A stretch of 64,000 nucleotides of DNA, from positions 1 through 64,000 of the forward strand of contig NZ_JAMBOJ010000028.1 in the NCBI RefSeq assembly GCF_023715565.1, written 5' to 3'. This DNA is from Cytobacillus firmus (GTDB lineage Bacteria > Bacillota > Bacilli > Bacillales > Cytobacillaceae). The notes beneath the pieces were generated by a model. That model saw only the letters and a program-made list of their open reading frames with translations. It made no database searches and was not told the origin of the DNA. Of the stretch, positions 52,749 to 62,142 are shown piece after piece. Within the stretch, counting starts at the first letter, position 1; each line of letters starts with the position of its first letter. The translations under genes and the position numbers were made by a program.

Positions 52749-54524
52749 TCAGCCTTGTGGCAGTCTGACATCCACCACCGCTGACTTTCCTTCATGCTTA
52801 ACAGTATTAATTGCTTTTAGCAGGGTATCTTTTACTTCTTCAGGCTTTTTTACAGTATAGGCAAATGTCCCGCCTGCAGCTTTAGCTATATCAGCGTATT
52901 TTGCAGCAGGATTGAATTTAACAAAAAATTCATCTGTTTGCTGTGCAACGCCATTTGGGTGCACTCCTAAAGTAGAGTATTTAGGAGCTGTCCAGCCCTC
53001 ATTATTATAAATAATCGTTAAAAATGGAACTTCATATCTTCCTGACATCCAGTGCAAAGGAGTTGGATTACTAAACATAAAACTTCCATCACCTGTCAAA
53101 GCAACAACCAATTTGTCAGGTTCAGCAAGTTTTGCACCAAATGCTGCTCCCCCGCTCCAGCCTAAAGAACTTGCTCCCGGACTAAAATAAGTGCCAGGTT
53201 TATTTCTGGGAAGGTGTCTGGTAACTGTAGAAAAATTTGTAATAGCCTCACAAATGACTATATCTTCATCATTAAGTACCTCCCTTAAGCACCCTGTCAG
53301 CATTTCAGGTGTAATGATTGATTCCTTGAATGAATACTCAGCAGCTTTCCATTCCCGCCTTTGCCCCTGATGAATTTTTAAAATAGTTTTATATCTTTTT
53401 GAAACAGATGATTCATCGATTATTCTTTCATGTTGATTAAGATAGGAATTTATTTGAGAAAGGGCAGTGAAAGAATCTGCTTTATAGAACCCCTCAGCCT
53501 GAATATACCAAAGTGGAATATCTTCTTTTAATGGATCAATGTCAATTATTACAACATCGCATTTCTCTGAGGGTTTATTTTTAAAAGGTATCCAGGGAAC
53601 ATCGCTGTCTAGTACAAGAATAAAATCAGCTTCTGCTAAATGCTCATTTTGATCCTGTTCATTCCATGTATAACCGATATGCATTGGATTATCAGATGGA
53701 AAATTCATATAGCTTGGTACTGATTCAAGTACAGGTATTGCCAGCCTTTCAGATAACTTAATTAATTCCTGTACGCTTCTTTGGTTCCTTCCTAAATACG
53801 AAGTAACAATTAAAGGTTTATCCGCCTTCAGCAGCCTGCCCGCTATTCCTTGTATTCTATCATCAGGGATAGCCGCAGCAGATATGCTTCCCCATCTTTT
53901 TAAGTCAATTTTGTAAGTTTCTACTTCATCTTCCATCACTTCACGTGCAGCCATTAAATATGCCGGCCCTTTTGGATCACTCTTCGCAATTTGCATTGCG
54001 CGAGTTACCATCTGTTTAATATTTTTGCCAGTTCGTATTTCATTATCGTATTTTGCATATCCTCTTACGATTCCCCGTTGATCAAACGAATCCTGCAGCC
54101 AATGAATATACTCATTTCTGCTTCCTTTTAGTTCCCCCTCCTGGGTAGCAGGCGAAGTTCCGGCAAAAATCAAAATTGGTATTCTTGCCTTTGCAGCATT
54201 ATGGATAGCCCCTCCCAGATTCTGTGTCCCACAGTCAACATGAACAATAACCGCCTGCGGCTCTCCAGTCAGCATGGCATATCCATGTGCAGCACTCATA
54301 GCAACAAATTCATGAGGACAAGTAATAACTTGAGGTGTGTCCTTATTTTCATATTTAGCTTTCGCAAAGCTTTCAATGATGGCAGGATGGTCACTTCCTA
54401 AATTGGCAAAGATATATTTCACGCCATTTTCCTGTAATGTTTCCAGCATAGCGTCTGCTGTTGTATGTATTGTCTTATAATCTGAAGGCACGCTTGTCTC
54501 TTTTTTCACTCCCTGAACACTCAT
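52749..54524 (-). CDS. ThDP-dependent enzyme of the acetolactate synthase / benzoylformate decarboxylase superfamily
   Basis: This 591-residue enzyme has the three ThDP-enzyme domains: PYR with the activating Glu in CPHEFVAMSAAHGYAM (about residue 71), a central domain, and the PP domain with GDGSFMFSNPTPLHWMSGRYEVPFLTIIYNN, the metal/ThDP motif. It probably decarboxylates or condenses a 2-oxo acid; an aromatic one such as benzoylformate is conceivable in this island but not shown. The ATG at 54522-54524 follows AGGAGGAATGACC; an ATG two codons earlier sits too close. It is divergent from a LysR gene, with a near-perfect cre site in front. Confidence 0.82.
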   Translation of the reverse strand: MSVQGVKKETSVPSDYKTIHTTADAMLETLQENGVKYIFANLGSDHPAIIESFAKAKYENKDTPQVITCPHEFVAMSAAHGYAMLTGEPQAVIVHVDCGTQNLGGAIHNAAKARIPILIFAGTSPATQEGELKGSRNEYIHWLQDSFDQRGIVRGYAKYDNEIRTGKNIKQMVTRAMQIAKSDPKGPAYLMAAREVMEDEVETYKIDLKRWGSISAAAIPDDRIQGIAGRLLKADKPLIVTSYLGRNQRSVQELIKLSERLAIPVLESVPSYMNFPSDNPMHIGYTWNEQDQNEHLAEADFILVLDSDVPWIPFKNKPSEKCDVVIIDIDPLKEDIPLWYIQAEGFYKADSFTALSQINSYLNQHERIIDESSVSKRYKTILKIHQGQRREWKAAEYSFKESIITPEMLTGCLREVLNDEDIVICEAITNFSTVTRHLPRNKPGTYFSPGASSLGWSGGAAFGAKLAEPDKLVVALTGDGSFMFSNPTPLHWMSGRYEVPFLTIIYNNEGWTAPKYSTLGVHPNGVAQQTDEFFVKFNPAAKYADIAKAAGGTFAYTVKKPEEVKDTLLKAINTVKHEGKSAVVDVRLPQG

Positions 54525-54563
54525 GGTCATTCCTCCTTTTGTAACAACTTATATGCAATTCTT

Positions 54564-54577
54564 TTCAAGCGTTTACA
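54564..54577 (-). promoter_or_regulatory. Near-perfect cre site upstream of the ThDP-enzyme gene
   Basis: On the minus strand TGTAAACGCTTGAA matches the cre consensus at all but one defined position (final CA reads AA), 40 bases before the start. Confidence 0.6.
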
Positions 54578-54642
54578 TTACTGTTTAATCAAATCCTATC
54601 ACATGATAAAATATATGAAAAATATCAATTTTCTAATAATTA

Positions 54643-54659
54643 TATACTTTAAAAGTATA
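54643..54659. promoter_or_regulatory. Palindromic LysR-type operator
   Basis: TATACTTT and AAAGTATA are perfect arms around one A, 24 bases before the LysR gene start. The position between divergent genes and a T-N11-A type core fit a LysR binding site. Confidence 0.5.
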
Positions 54660-54682
54660 GATAAAAAAAGGGGGCGGTTTAT

Positions 54683-55594
54683 ATGGATTTAAGGCAGCTC
54701 AAATATTTCATCACAATTGTAGAAGAAGGACAAATTACACTTGCAGCTAAAAAGTTAAATATGGCTCAGCCCCCCCTAAGCCAACAGTTAATAAATATAG
54801 AAAAAGAGCTTGGGACAAAATTGCTTATTCGTAATGGAAGAACACTTGAATTAACTGAAGCAGGGGAAGTTCTTTACAAAAAGGGAAAAAAGCATTTATA
54901 TAACTTTGATGATATTATCACTGAGGTAAAAGAAACAGGAGGAGGATTGCGTGGAACTCTCAATATCGGAACAGCAATTTCTTGTATATGTTATCTTCCG
55001 GAACGAATTCACCACTTTCAGGAACATTACCCTCACATCACATTTAAGATATGGGAAGGAGATCCTTTTCGCTTATCCGATTATATCCTTAATCGGCAAA
55101 TTGAACTTGCAATTGTTCGTTCCCCAATAGAAAAGAAAAATTTCTCATATATTTCAATCGAAGAAGAACATTTTGTTTGTATAATGCCTAATAAGTGGCC
55201 ATTAGGAAGAAAATCCAGTTCTGTTACTTTAGAAGAACTCTCTACTTTGCCATTAGTAGCTTTGCATAGAGTAAACGGAGAAGGTATTTATGAAATGCTT
55301 CTTGAAGAATTTGTTAAAAGAGGGTTACAGCCTAAAATTGTTGCAGAGTCTCCAAATATAACCATCCTATTATCATTAGTAGAGTCTGGAGTAGGTGCAG
55401 CAATACTTCCTTTATCCGCTTCAACATCCTACTCCCGGGATAACCTTAAAGTTCTTTCTATTAATGATTGCCATCTCACTACAGGTACTTATGCAATATG
55501 GCTTAAAAACGGCTATTTATCACAAATCGCCAAATGTTTCCTGGAGACATTCAATAGGAATAACCCAAACTTCTCAAATAACTTAATTGACTAA
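54683..55594 (+). CDS. LysR-family transcriptional regulator
   Basis: This 303-residue regulator has an N-terminal winged helix (MDLRQLKYFITIVEEGQITLAAKKLNMAQPPLSQQLINIEKELG) and a periplasmic-binding-like effector domain of the CynR/BenM group. It is divergent from the ThDP-enzyme gene, the usual layout for a regulator and its target, and convergent with the ring-cleavage operon. GGGGGCGG lies before the ATG. Effector unknown; an aromatic acid or 2-oxo acid is likely. Confidence 0.9.
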   Translation: MDLRQLKYFITIVEEGQITLAAKKLNMAQPPLSQQLINIEKELGTKLLIRNGRTLELTEAGEVLYKKGKKHLYNFDDIITEVKETGGGLRGTLNIGTAISCICYLPERIHHFQEHYPHITFKIWEGDPFRLSDYILNRQIELAIVRSPIEKKNFSYISIEEEHFVCIMPNKWPLGRKSSSVTLEELSTLPLVALHRVNGEGIYEMLLEEFVKRGLQPKIVAESPNITILLSLVESGVGAAILPLSASTSYSRDNLKVLSINDCHLTTGTYAIWLKNGYLSQIAKCFLETFNRNNPNFSNNLID

Positions 55595-55624
55595 AAGATT
55601 AAAAGCTGAATACATGCATTATTG

Positions 55625-55659
55625 AAGCTGTGTAAACCGCATATTCACAGCTTTTTTTC
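55625..55659 (+). terminator. Terminator of the lysR gene
   Basis: AAGCTGTG and CACAGCTT pair around a loop of about 13 bases, followed by TTTTTT. Confidence 0.85.
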
Positions 55660-55664
55660 ATTAG

Positions 55665-56513
55665 TTAGTTTACATATTCCCGTTCTGCAATCTCCCCATT
55701 GAATGATACATTTGCCTTTTCAAATGTTATAAGAGCATTCCAGCTTCCTGAAGATTGACCATCTGCCAAATAAGATGGGGTCCAATTATCTTCCAGCATA
55801 CTTAAAAGCATCGCCAAATGGCGTCCACCCGATTCGACTTTTGCCATTCTTGCATATTCAGGAAGCATCTGGTAAGCAGATTTATAGTCACGATTCATTA
55901 CAAACTCTATAAACTGCTTATCAAGAGCATGTTCTGCAATAGTTGGCTTGTTATGCCTTCCTCTAACTAGATTATGAGATAGGGCACCACTCGAAACAAA
56001 TACAATCCGCTTTTGGCTTTTACTCAGTACTTTTGCAATAACCTGCCCCCATTGATAGGTTTCCTCAATACTTGCAGCCAAGGTAACTGAAAGGTTAATG
56101 ACTGGGATATCCTCTTTCGGAACAAGGTATCTTAGAGGCACCACACTTCCATAATCCCATATATAATATGGATCATTCACACATTGCACCTGAAGACCAG
56201 CATCTTTTCCAGCACTCACCAATTCATTCGCCAGCACTTCATCGCCTGGATATGAATAGGGAACATCTTTTATTAAGTCAGGTGCTTCTATTGCAGTTAA
56301 AGTCCCCTTATGAACTGGTGTGCCATCAACATAGTGAAAAAATGTTGACGGCCAGTGACATGAGACCAGCACAATCACATCCGGTTTAATTTGTTCAATA
56401 TCTTTAGCCACTTCCTTCATTGCACTTACCATTGGCTGCTGGAAGTCGGGAGCCTGGTCTTCATGGCACATACTTGGAACATGGGGTACGAGTAAACTTA
56501 GTTCAATGGTCAT
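55665..56513 (-). CDS. praA: Class III extradiol dioxygenase, probable protocatechuate 2,3-dioxygenase
   Basis: This 282-residue LigB-superfamily enzyme needs Fe(II). Candidate metal and catalytic residues are His11 (VPHVPSMCHE), the CHWPSTFFH segment, the SSGALSHNL His and Glu in KVESGGRH. It is the last gene of a seven-gene meta-cleavage operon that otherwise has every step after 2-hydroxymuconic semialdehyde. With pobA and an ACMSD-like decarboxylase in the island, cleavage of protocatechuate at the 2,3 bond, as in Paenibacillus PraA, explains the gene set best. AAGGAGG lies nine bases before the ATG. Confidence 0.8.
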   Translation of the reverse strand: MTIELSLLVPHVPSMCHEDQAPDFQQPMVSAMKEVAKDIEQIKPDVIVLVSCHWPSTFFHYVDGTPVHKGTLTAIEAPDLIKDVPYSYPGDEVLANELVSAGKDAGLQVQCVNDPYYIWDYGSVVPLRYLVPKEDIPVINLSVTLAASIEETYQWGQVIAKVLSKSQKRIVFVSSGALSHNLVRGRHNKPTIAEHALDKQFIEFVMNRDYKSAYQMLPEYARMAKVESGGRHLAMLLSMLEDNWTPSYLADGQSSGSWNALITFEKANVSFNGEIAEREYVN

Positions 56514-56551
56514 CTATCTCATCCTCCTTAGTAAAGGGTCTTTCATCTTTT

Positions 56552-56737
56552 TTATTGTTCTGACATGGGCTTACCTGCTTTTCCCCAATGCGTTTTAGGA
56601 ATTTCTGTCACTATCACTCTTACAGTTTCTTTTGATGCACCCAATGTTTCTGAAGTTGTATTTGTAATATTCTGAATTAGTTCTGAGACCACTTCCTTTG
56701 GTCTGCCTTCAATGATTTGAATATTGATAATCGGCAT
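56552..56737 (-). CDS. 4-Oxalocrotonate tautomerase
   Basis: This 61-residue enzyme converts 2-hydroxymuconate to 4-oxalocrotonate. The ATG at 56735-56737 is chosen because Pro must follow Met: after Met removal Pro1 is the general base. Arg11 and Arg39 of the classical 4-OT numbering are both present (PIINIQIIEGR; ETVRV), while position 50, usually Phe, is Trp in PKTHW. Normal length is 62. It lies in the meta operon between the ring-cleavage dioxygenase and the decarboxylase. Confidence 0.92.
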   Translation of the reverse strand: MPIINIQIIEGRPKEVVSELIQNITNTTSETLGASKETVRVIVTEIPKTHWGKAGKPMSEQ

Positions 56738-56788
56738 AACTTCCATCTTCCTTCTAAATATATTTTGCTTAAAAAATTGGCAGGTTTC

Positions 56789-57577
56789 CTATTCCTTTAC
56801 TGTGAATGTCACTTCACCGAGACCGTCAAATTTGCCGCTGACAAAATCGCCTACTGTCAGCATACTTGCCCCGGTTAGTGCCCCAGTTAGAATTACATCA
56901 CCTTTTCTCACTTTTTCTCCCTTTCTTGCAAGCATATTTGCAAGCATGGCAATTGAATTTGCAGGATGACCCAGAACCGCAGCTCCTGCACCCAGATCTT
57001 TTATTTCACCATTGATTGATAAAGTGGCACCTATCAAATCCAGTTCTAATTGTTCAGGTTTCTTTAATGAAGTACCGAATACGACACGTGATGTTGAGGC
57101 ATTATCAGCGATTACATCAGGGAGGGTAAAATTAAAGTTCTCATAACGGCTATCAATAATTTCCAGTGCCGGGAGTACATACTCTGTCTTAGCCAGAACA
57201 TGGGCACCAGTTACTCCAGGACCCGTTATATCTTCCCCAATCAAAAATGCGATTTCAGCTTCCACTTTCGGATGTATCAGTTCATGGAGAGGTAAACTTC
57301 CTCCATCCTCAATGAGCATATAATCAAATACATAACCATAAATCGGTTCATCGACCTTCATTTGTTTCATCTTCGCCTGACTCGTTAACCCCATTTTAGG
57401 TCCTACTATCCTTCTTCCTTCAGCCAGCTTAATACCTACCAGCTCCTTTTGAACTAAATAACCCTCCTCAACTGTAAGATCCGGCTTAATTTCAGCCGTG
57501 ACCTTTATTACTTCACGCTTTCCCACTTCAGCATCTACTAAATATTCAGCAATCTTCTTATATTCTTGATTAGGCAT
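56789..57577 (-). CDS. dmpH: 4-Oxalocrotonate decarboxylase (DmpH-type)
   Basis: This 262-residue Mg-dependent enzyme of the hydratase/decarboxylase (FAH-like) family turns 4-oxalocrotonate into 2-hydroxypenta-2,4-dienoate. It parallels DmpH/XylI in order: GRRIVGPKMGLTSQAKMKQM, LIHPKVEAEIAFLIGED, PALEIIDSRYENFNF, DNASTSRVVFG and GAAVLGHPANSIAMLANML. The DSRYENFxF string and length mark it as decarboxylase rather than the hydratase encoded at 59616. AAGGAGG precedes the ATG. Confidence 0.87.
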   Translation of the reverse strand: MPNQEYKKIAEYLVDAEVGKREVIKVTAEIKPDLTVEEGYLVQKELVGIKLAEGRRIVGPKMGLTSQAKMKQMKVDEPIYGYVFDYMLIEDGGSLPLHELIHPKVEAEIAFLIGEDITGPGVTGAHVLAKTEYVLPALEIIDSRYENFNFTLPDVIADNASTSRVVFGTSLKKPEQLELDLIGATLSINGEIKDLGAGAAVLGHPANSIAMLANMLARKGEKVRKGDVILTGALTGASMLTVGDFVSGKFDGLGEVTFTVKE

Positions 57578-57592
57578 TAAGTTTCCTCCTTT

Positions 57593-58618
57593 TCAGACGC
57601 TGGCACCAAGGGTTCGCTTTGATATTTCAGCTGCTACATCAATTATCATGTCTTCCTGGCCACCGACCACATTTCTCTTTCCAAGTTCTATCAAGATATC
57701 ACGTGAATCAATTCCAAATTTTGCTGCAGCACGCTGTGCATGCAGGAGAAAGCTGGAATATACTCCTGCATATCCAAGGACAAGGCTATCCTTGGTAATT
57801 TCCTGTGGTTTTTGCAAAATTGGTGCTACCAAATTTTCCGCAATATCCATCATTTTATATATATCTATACCTGTCTTGATTCCTAGCCGATCCAATACCG
57901 CAACAAGCACTTCAGTCTGTGTATTTCCTGCCCCTGCACCAAGACAGCGAATGCTCCCATCAATCCTGGTAGCCCCTGCTTCAATTGCAGCAAGAGTATT
58001 TCCCATGGCTAAAGATAGGTTATTATGGCCATGAAATCCAATATTGACTGATAGACTGTTTTTCAGTTCGTGAATTCTTTCTGTCACTTCATGCGGCAGC
58101 AAGGCACCTGCAGAATCCACTACATATACTGTGTCCGCACCATAGCTTTCCATCAGCTTCGCCTGTTCAATCAGCTTCTCTGCTGGCGCCATGTGAGACA
58201 TCATTAAAAATCCTACCGTTTCCATGCCCAAATCTTTTGCCAATGCAATATGCTGTGGTGAAACATCTGCTTCTGTAACATGAGTGGCGATTCTAGCCAT
58301 CTTTGCGCCTAACCGGGCTGCTTCTTTTAACTCCGGCATTGTTCCAATTCCAGGCAATAGCAACACAGCTATTTTAGAATTTGTAACCGAAGCTGCAGCT
58401 GCTTCAATTAACTCCAATTCATTGGTCAGCGATAAACCATATTGCAGAGATGAACCGCCTAAACCGTCGCCATGAGTCACTTCAATGAAAGGGACATTTG
58501 CTTCATCCAATCCACGGGCTACTTGTGTAACCTGTTCAACTGTAAATTGGTGCCCTACTGCATGGCTTCCGTCACGCAACGCTACCTCTGTTATTAAGAT
58601 ATCTCTGTTTAGAGTCAT
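57593..58618 (-). CDS. dmpG: 4-Hydroxy-2-oxovalerate aldolase
   Basis: This 341-residue Mn-dependent HMGL-type TIM-barrel enzyme splits 4-hydroxy-2-oxovalerate into pyruvate and acetaldehyde. Catalytic and metal residues are visible: Arg15, Asp16 and a His in [12 protein letters not shown], and the paired histidines in [18 protein letters not shown]. The C-terminal DmpG communication domain ([15 protein letters not shown]) docks to the acylating dehydrogenase encoded just upstream (18 bases), through which acetaldehyde is channelled. Confidence 0.92.
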   Translation of the reverse strand: MTLNRDILITEVALRDGSHAVGHQFTVEQVTQVARGLDEANVPFIEVTHGDGLGGSSLQYGLSLTNELELIEAAAASVTNSKIAVLLLPGIGTMPELKEAARLGAKMARIATHVTEADVSPQHIALAKDLGMETVGFLMMSHMAPAEKLIEQAKLMESYGADTVYVVDSAGALLPHEVTERIHELKNSLSVNIGFHGHNNLSLAMGNTLAAIEAGATRIDGSIRCLGAGAGNTQTEVLVAVLDRLGIKTGIDIYKMMDIAENLVAPILQKPQEITKDSLVLGYAGVYSSFLLHAQRAAAKFGIDSRDILIELGKRNVVGGQEDMIIDVAAEISKRTLGASV

Positions 58619-58636
58619 TTCTGGCCCTCTCCTCTC

Positions 58637-59521
58637 TTAGACTATAACCTTGCTGATTTTGTTCTTTGCCCACTCTTCAGCCACTTTTACGGCTGCAGCC
58701 GTCATGATGTCAAGGTTTCCAGAATATTTAGGTAAATAATCCCCTGCGCCTTCTACTTCGAGAAAAACAGTTACCTTATTGCCGTCAAAAATTGGCTCCT
58801 GTCTCAAACGATAACCTGGAACATATGACTGAACCTGCCTTTCCATTTCTTTAATTGAAGCAATGATCTTTTCCTCATAAACTTTTTCTCCATTTACTAA
58901 TACATGAACGGTATCTCTCATTAAAATGGGAGGTTCTGCAGGATTTAATATGATAATTGCTTTTCCTTTTTTTGCCCCGCCAATTTTTTCAATTCCTCTG
59001 GAAGTAGTTTGAGTAAATTCATCTATATTTGCCCTAGTACCCGGACCTGCACTTTTGGAAGAGATTGTGGCAACAATTTCTGCATACTCTACAGGCTGCA
59101 CACTATTAATGGCATGAACCATTGGTATTGTAGCTTGTCCACCACAGGTTATCAGATTAATATTGTTTGAGTCTAAATGCTCCGAAATGTTTACAGGAGG
59201 AACCACAAATGGGCCTACTGCTGCGGGTGTTAAATCCAGAACCTGCTTTCCAGCTTCTTTCAACAGCCTTGCATGTCTTACATGCGCTCTTGCAGATGTG
59301 GCATCAAATACGATGTCTGCCAATTCCGGCCTTTCAAGGAACTCTTTTATTCCATTATTAATTGTTTGATAGCCAAGCTCCCTAGCTTTTTTTAGCCCAT
59401 CAGACTCAGGATCGATCCCAATAACTGTTGTAAGTTCAAGCACTTTAGAACGATGGAGCTTTAACATTAAATCTGTCCCTATATTACCGGAACCCAATAC
59501 TGCAACTTTAACCTTGGTCAT
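58637..59521 (-). CDS. dmpF: Acetaldehyde dehydrogenase (CoA-acylating)
   Basis: This 294-residue enzyme oxidises acetaldehyde to acetyl-CoA with NAD and CoA as partner of the aldolase. The NAD fold is [17 protein letters not shown], the catalytic Cys126 is in [16 protein letters not shown], and [16 protein letters not shown] is a family block. It is slightly shorter than DmpF (about 307-316). Directly followed by the aldolase gene as in most meta pathways. Confidence 0.93.
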   Translation of the reverse strand: MTKVKVAVLGSGNIGTDLMLKLHRSKVLELTTVIGIDPESDGLKKARELGYQTINNGIKEFLERPELADIVFDATSARAHVRHARLLKEAGKQVLDLTPAAVGPFVVPPVNISEHLDSNNINLITCGGQATIPMVHAINSVQPVEYAEIVATISSKSAGPGTRANIDEFTQTTSRGIEKIGGAKKGKAIIILNPAEPPILMRDTVHVLVNGEKVYEEKIIASIKEMERQVQSYVPGYRLRQEPIFDGNKVTVFLEVEGAGDYLPKYSGNLDIMTAAAVKVAEEWAKNKISKVIV

Positions 59522-59579
59522 AACGCTCCCCTTTCTTTATTGAGAAATAATACTCTGGATAACGCAACTCAACTGTCCT

Positions 59580-59605
59580 TTCCCGGGGTGTAACCCGGAA
59601 GAGGA
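59580..59605. other. Hairpin between hydratase and acetaldehyde dehydrogenase genes
   Basis: TTCCCGGG and CCCGGAA pair around a six-base loop in the 94-base gap. No T-run follows; possibly a processing or stability site within the operon. Confidence 0.4.
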
Positions 59606-59615
59606 TAAAAAACTA

Positions 59616-60392
59616 TCAAAAATGAACACTAACATGGCCAATATGAGCAAATCGCGCTGTAAAAGAGTCTCCTGCCTGAGCTTCAACAGCTGCAGAAAGA
59701 GCTCCTGATAGAATTACCTCACCCTTTTTAAGCGAAATATCAAAATCTGCTAATCTATTTGCAAGCCATGCAACGCAATTGATCGGATTACCTAAAGCTG
59801 CTGCACCAACTCCTGTATTAGATACTTCCCCATTTTTCGTCAGTACCATTCCGATTAATTCCAGGTCAATCTCCGAAAGCCTTGCTGGCTTCCCTCCTAA
59901 AACATAGAAGCCGGATGAAGCATTATCTGCAACTGTGTCAGGAAGTTTAATCTTCCAATCTTTAATTCTGCTATCTACAATCTCTAATGCAGGAACAATA
60001 TAATCTGTTGCCTTAATTACGTCTATACCTGTAACATTGGGCCCCCTTAATTCCTCCTTTAATACAAACGCTATTTCCGCCTCCACTTTAGGCTGAAGAA
60101 CCTTTTCGATTAAAACTTTTCCTCCATTCTCAACAACCATGCTATCAAGCAAGTGGCCATAGTCTGGCTCATCCACTCCGAGGAGCCGCTGCATAGCAAG
60201 GGATGTTAAACCAATTTTTTTGCCGACAATTTTTTGTCCGTTTCCAACTTTTCTCTTAATATTCTCAAGCTGAATTTGATAAGCCTCTTCAATAGTAATT
60301 TCGGCGTTATCGGAAGTGATTGGCAAGACCCCGATACCGGATAACTCGGCCACGGAAAGCTGAGCTGCGTAGTGTTTTATCTTTGGACCCAT
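59616..60392 (-). CDS. dmpE: 2-Keto-4-pentenoate hydratase (DmpE/MhpD-type)
   Basis: This 258-residue enzyme adds water to 2-hydroxypenta-2,4-dienoate to give 4-hydroxy-2-oxovalerate. It is a paralog of the decarboxylase at 56789: GQKIVGKKIGLTSLAMQRLLGV, LQPKVEAEIAFVLKEE, PALEIVDSRIKDWKIKLPDTVADNASS and GAAALGNPINCVAWLANRLA. The DSRIKDWKIK string is of the hydratase kind. GGAAGGAGAG precedes the ATG. The two proteins form a complex in other meta pathways. Confidence 0.87.
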   Translation of the reverse strand: MGPKIKHYAAQLSVAELSGIGVLPITSDNAEITIEEAYQIQLENIKRKVGNGQKIVGKKIGLTSLAMQRLLGVDEPDYGHLLDSMVVENGGKVLIEKVLQPKVEAEIAFVLKEELRGPNVTGIDVIKATDYIVPALEIVDSRIKDWKIKLPDTVADNASSGFYVLGGKPARLSEIDLELIGMVLTKNGEVSNTGVGAAALGNPINCVAWLANRLADFDISLKKGEVILSGALSAAVEAQAGDSFTARFAHIGHVSVHF

Positions 60393-60407
60393 GAAATACT
60401 CTCCTTC

Positions 60408-61871
60408 CTACAATTTGATGGTTATATTGGAAAGTTCAGAGTAAAAATCAATGCTGTGCATGCCGCCAGTTCTTCCAATACCGCTATTTTTCATTCCTCC
60501 GAATGGGGTTCTCAAATCCCGCAGGAACCATGTATTAACCCAGATAATACCTGCTTCAATTTGATGAGAAACACGGTGGGCACGCTTTAAATTCCTAGTC
60601 CAAATTGTTGCGCTTAACCCATAATGAGTATCATTAGCCTGCATGATTACTTCTTCCTCAATATCAAATGGGGTAACTGTAACAACTGGACCAAAGATTT
60701 CTTCGCGGATACACCTAGAATTACGGCTCAAATCTGTAATAATGGTAGGTTCAAGATAAAATCCTTTTTCAAATCCATCTGGACGCTTACCGCCTGTTAC
60801 AATGGTCCCTCCATCTTTTTTGGCGATTTCAACATATCCCATTACCCGATCATAGTGTTCTTTGCTGACCATGGCCCCAACATTTGTATCTTCATCTAAA
60901 GGATGACCAACTATAAGAGCTCTTACCTTTTCAGCAAACCTGCTGACAAATTCATTATATATTGGCCGTTCCACGTATATCCGCGAGCCACAAAGACAAA
61001 CTTCCCCTTGATTTACAAAGCTGGATTTAATCGTTGTTTCTATTACTTCATCCAATTCGGCATCAGCAAAAATAATGTTAGGGTTCTTCCCCCCAAGTTC
61101 ATAAGAAAGCTTTTTCAATGAATCGGATGCCGATCTCATAATAGCTGAACCTGTACCAGGTTCCCCGATAAATGAAATAGCATCAATATCTGGATGTTCG
61201 GAGATCGCACCTCCTGCAGAATCAGGTCCAAACCCGTGAACGAGATTAACAACTCCATCAGGAACACCAGCTTGTTTACAAATCTCCATTAATACTGTAG
61301 CGGTCATAGGCGTCCACTCTGCAGGCTTAATGACAGCGGTATTGCCCATACCCAGACATGGTGCCAATTTCCAGGTAAGCAACAATAATGGCAGATTCCA
61401 TGGCTTAATAATACCGACTACCCCTACCGGACGGCGGTATGAATAATGAAGTGCCTGCTGATCCTGCTGATAAGCTTCAGTTCCGATCGAAGTAATATAA
61501 TCAGCATAAAAGTGGAAGTTGTATGCTGCCCTTGGAATATCAATACTATTTGCTAGACCAAATGGTTTTCCCGTATCCAAGGATTCCAAGTGTGCCAGCT
61601 CCTCCTGTCTTTCAAGAATCAGATCCCCAATTCTGCGAAGTATTTTTGAACGCTCTTGCAATGTGGTATTTTTCCATGGACCTTTTAAAGCTCTTCTAGC
61701 TGCTGCTACAGCATAGTCCACATCTTCCTTTCCGCCTTCTGAGACTGTTCCCAAAACCTCTTCCGTTGCAGGGTTAATATTTTCGAATGTTCTTTGATTT
61801 TTGGATTCGACAAACTGGCCGTTAATAAAATGCTGACAATTAATCGATTTGATTTTAGCTTTTGTTTGCAA
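60408..61871 (-). CDS. dmpC: 2-Hydroxymuconic semialdehyde dehydrogenase (aldehyde dehydrogenase family)
   Basis: This 487-residue NAD-dependent enzyme oxidises 2-hydroxymuconic semialdehyde to 2-hydroxymuconate. Motifs are IKPWNLPLLLLTWKLAPCLGMGNTAVIKPAEWTP, the general base Glu in SYELGGKNPNI and the nucleophile in NQGEVCLCGSRIYVERP. DmpC has 486 residues. The start is a TTG at 61869-61871 with GGGAGG nine bases upstream. It is the first gene of the meta operon, so the promoter lies in 61872-62142. Confidence 0.88.
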   Translation of the reverse strand: MQTKAKIKSINCQHFINGQFVESKNQRTFENINPATEEVLGTVSEGGKEDVDYAVAAARRALKGPWKNTTLQERSKILRRIGDLILERQEELAHLESLDTGKPFGLANSIDIPRAAYNFHFYADYITSIGTEAYQQDQQALHYSYRRPVGVVGIIKPWNLPLLLLTWKLAPCLGMGNTAVIKPAEWTPMTATVLMEICKQAGVPDGVVNLVHGFGPDSAGGAISEHPDIDAISFIGEPGTGSAIMRSASDSLKKLSYELGGKNPNIIFADAELDEVIETTIKSSFVNQGEVCLCGSRIYVERPIYNEFVSRFAEKVRALIVGHPLDEDTNVGAMVSKEHYDRVMGYVEIAKKDGGTIVTGGKRPDGFEKGFYLEPTIITDLSRNSRCIREEIFGPVVTVTPFDIEEEVIMQANDTHYGLSATIWTRNLKRAHRVSHQIEAGIIWVNTWFLRDLRTPFGGMKNSGIGRTGGMHSIDFYSELSNITIKL

Positions 61872-62142
61872 AATGATGTCCTCCCAGATAACTTTTTAAT
61901 TTTCACAATTTTATGTTAACTCGTACTTTTATGTCTCACAACACAGTAATTGCTCTATATGCAACAAGGTGCAAATTTTTGAAACCTTTATAAAACTCTT
62001 GAAACTCCTGCGAAACAAGATTTTAACTCTAAATTTTCAAAATTTTAAAATAAATTATCTTTTCATTTGTAATTTTCTTTGATATATTTTCCACTATAAA
62101 GCAACTATGTTTAACATATAGCAACTTAAAGGAGGAGATGAA
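61872..62142. promoter_or_regulatory. Divergent control region of the ring-cleavage operon and iclR-praH
   Basis: This AT-rich 271-base region between divergent operons holds two copies of the 17-bp island motif: ATTGCTCTATATGCAAC at 61949-61965 (plus) and GTTGCTATATGTTAAAC at 62109-62125 (minus). The second is just before the iclR ribosome binding site, suggesting autoregulation. I see no cre site of good quality here. Confidence 0.55.

Noticed and set aside
52652-52795. 48-codon extension of the orphan TRAP binding protein, overlapping the ThDP-enzyme gene
   Set aside because: Would bury the lipoprotein signal peptide; GGGGTGG before the GTG at 52651 marks the real start.
56789-60392. The two hydratase/decarboxylase paralogs as redundant duplicates
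   Set aside because: They carry different diagnostic strings (DSRYENF versus DSRIKDW) and match the two separate steps needed by the 4-oxalocrotonate branch.
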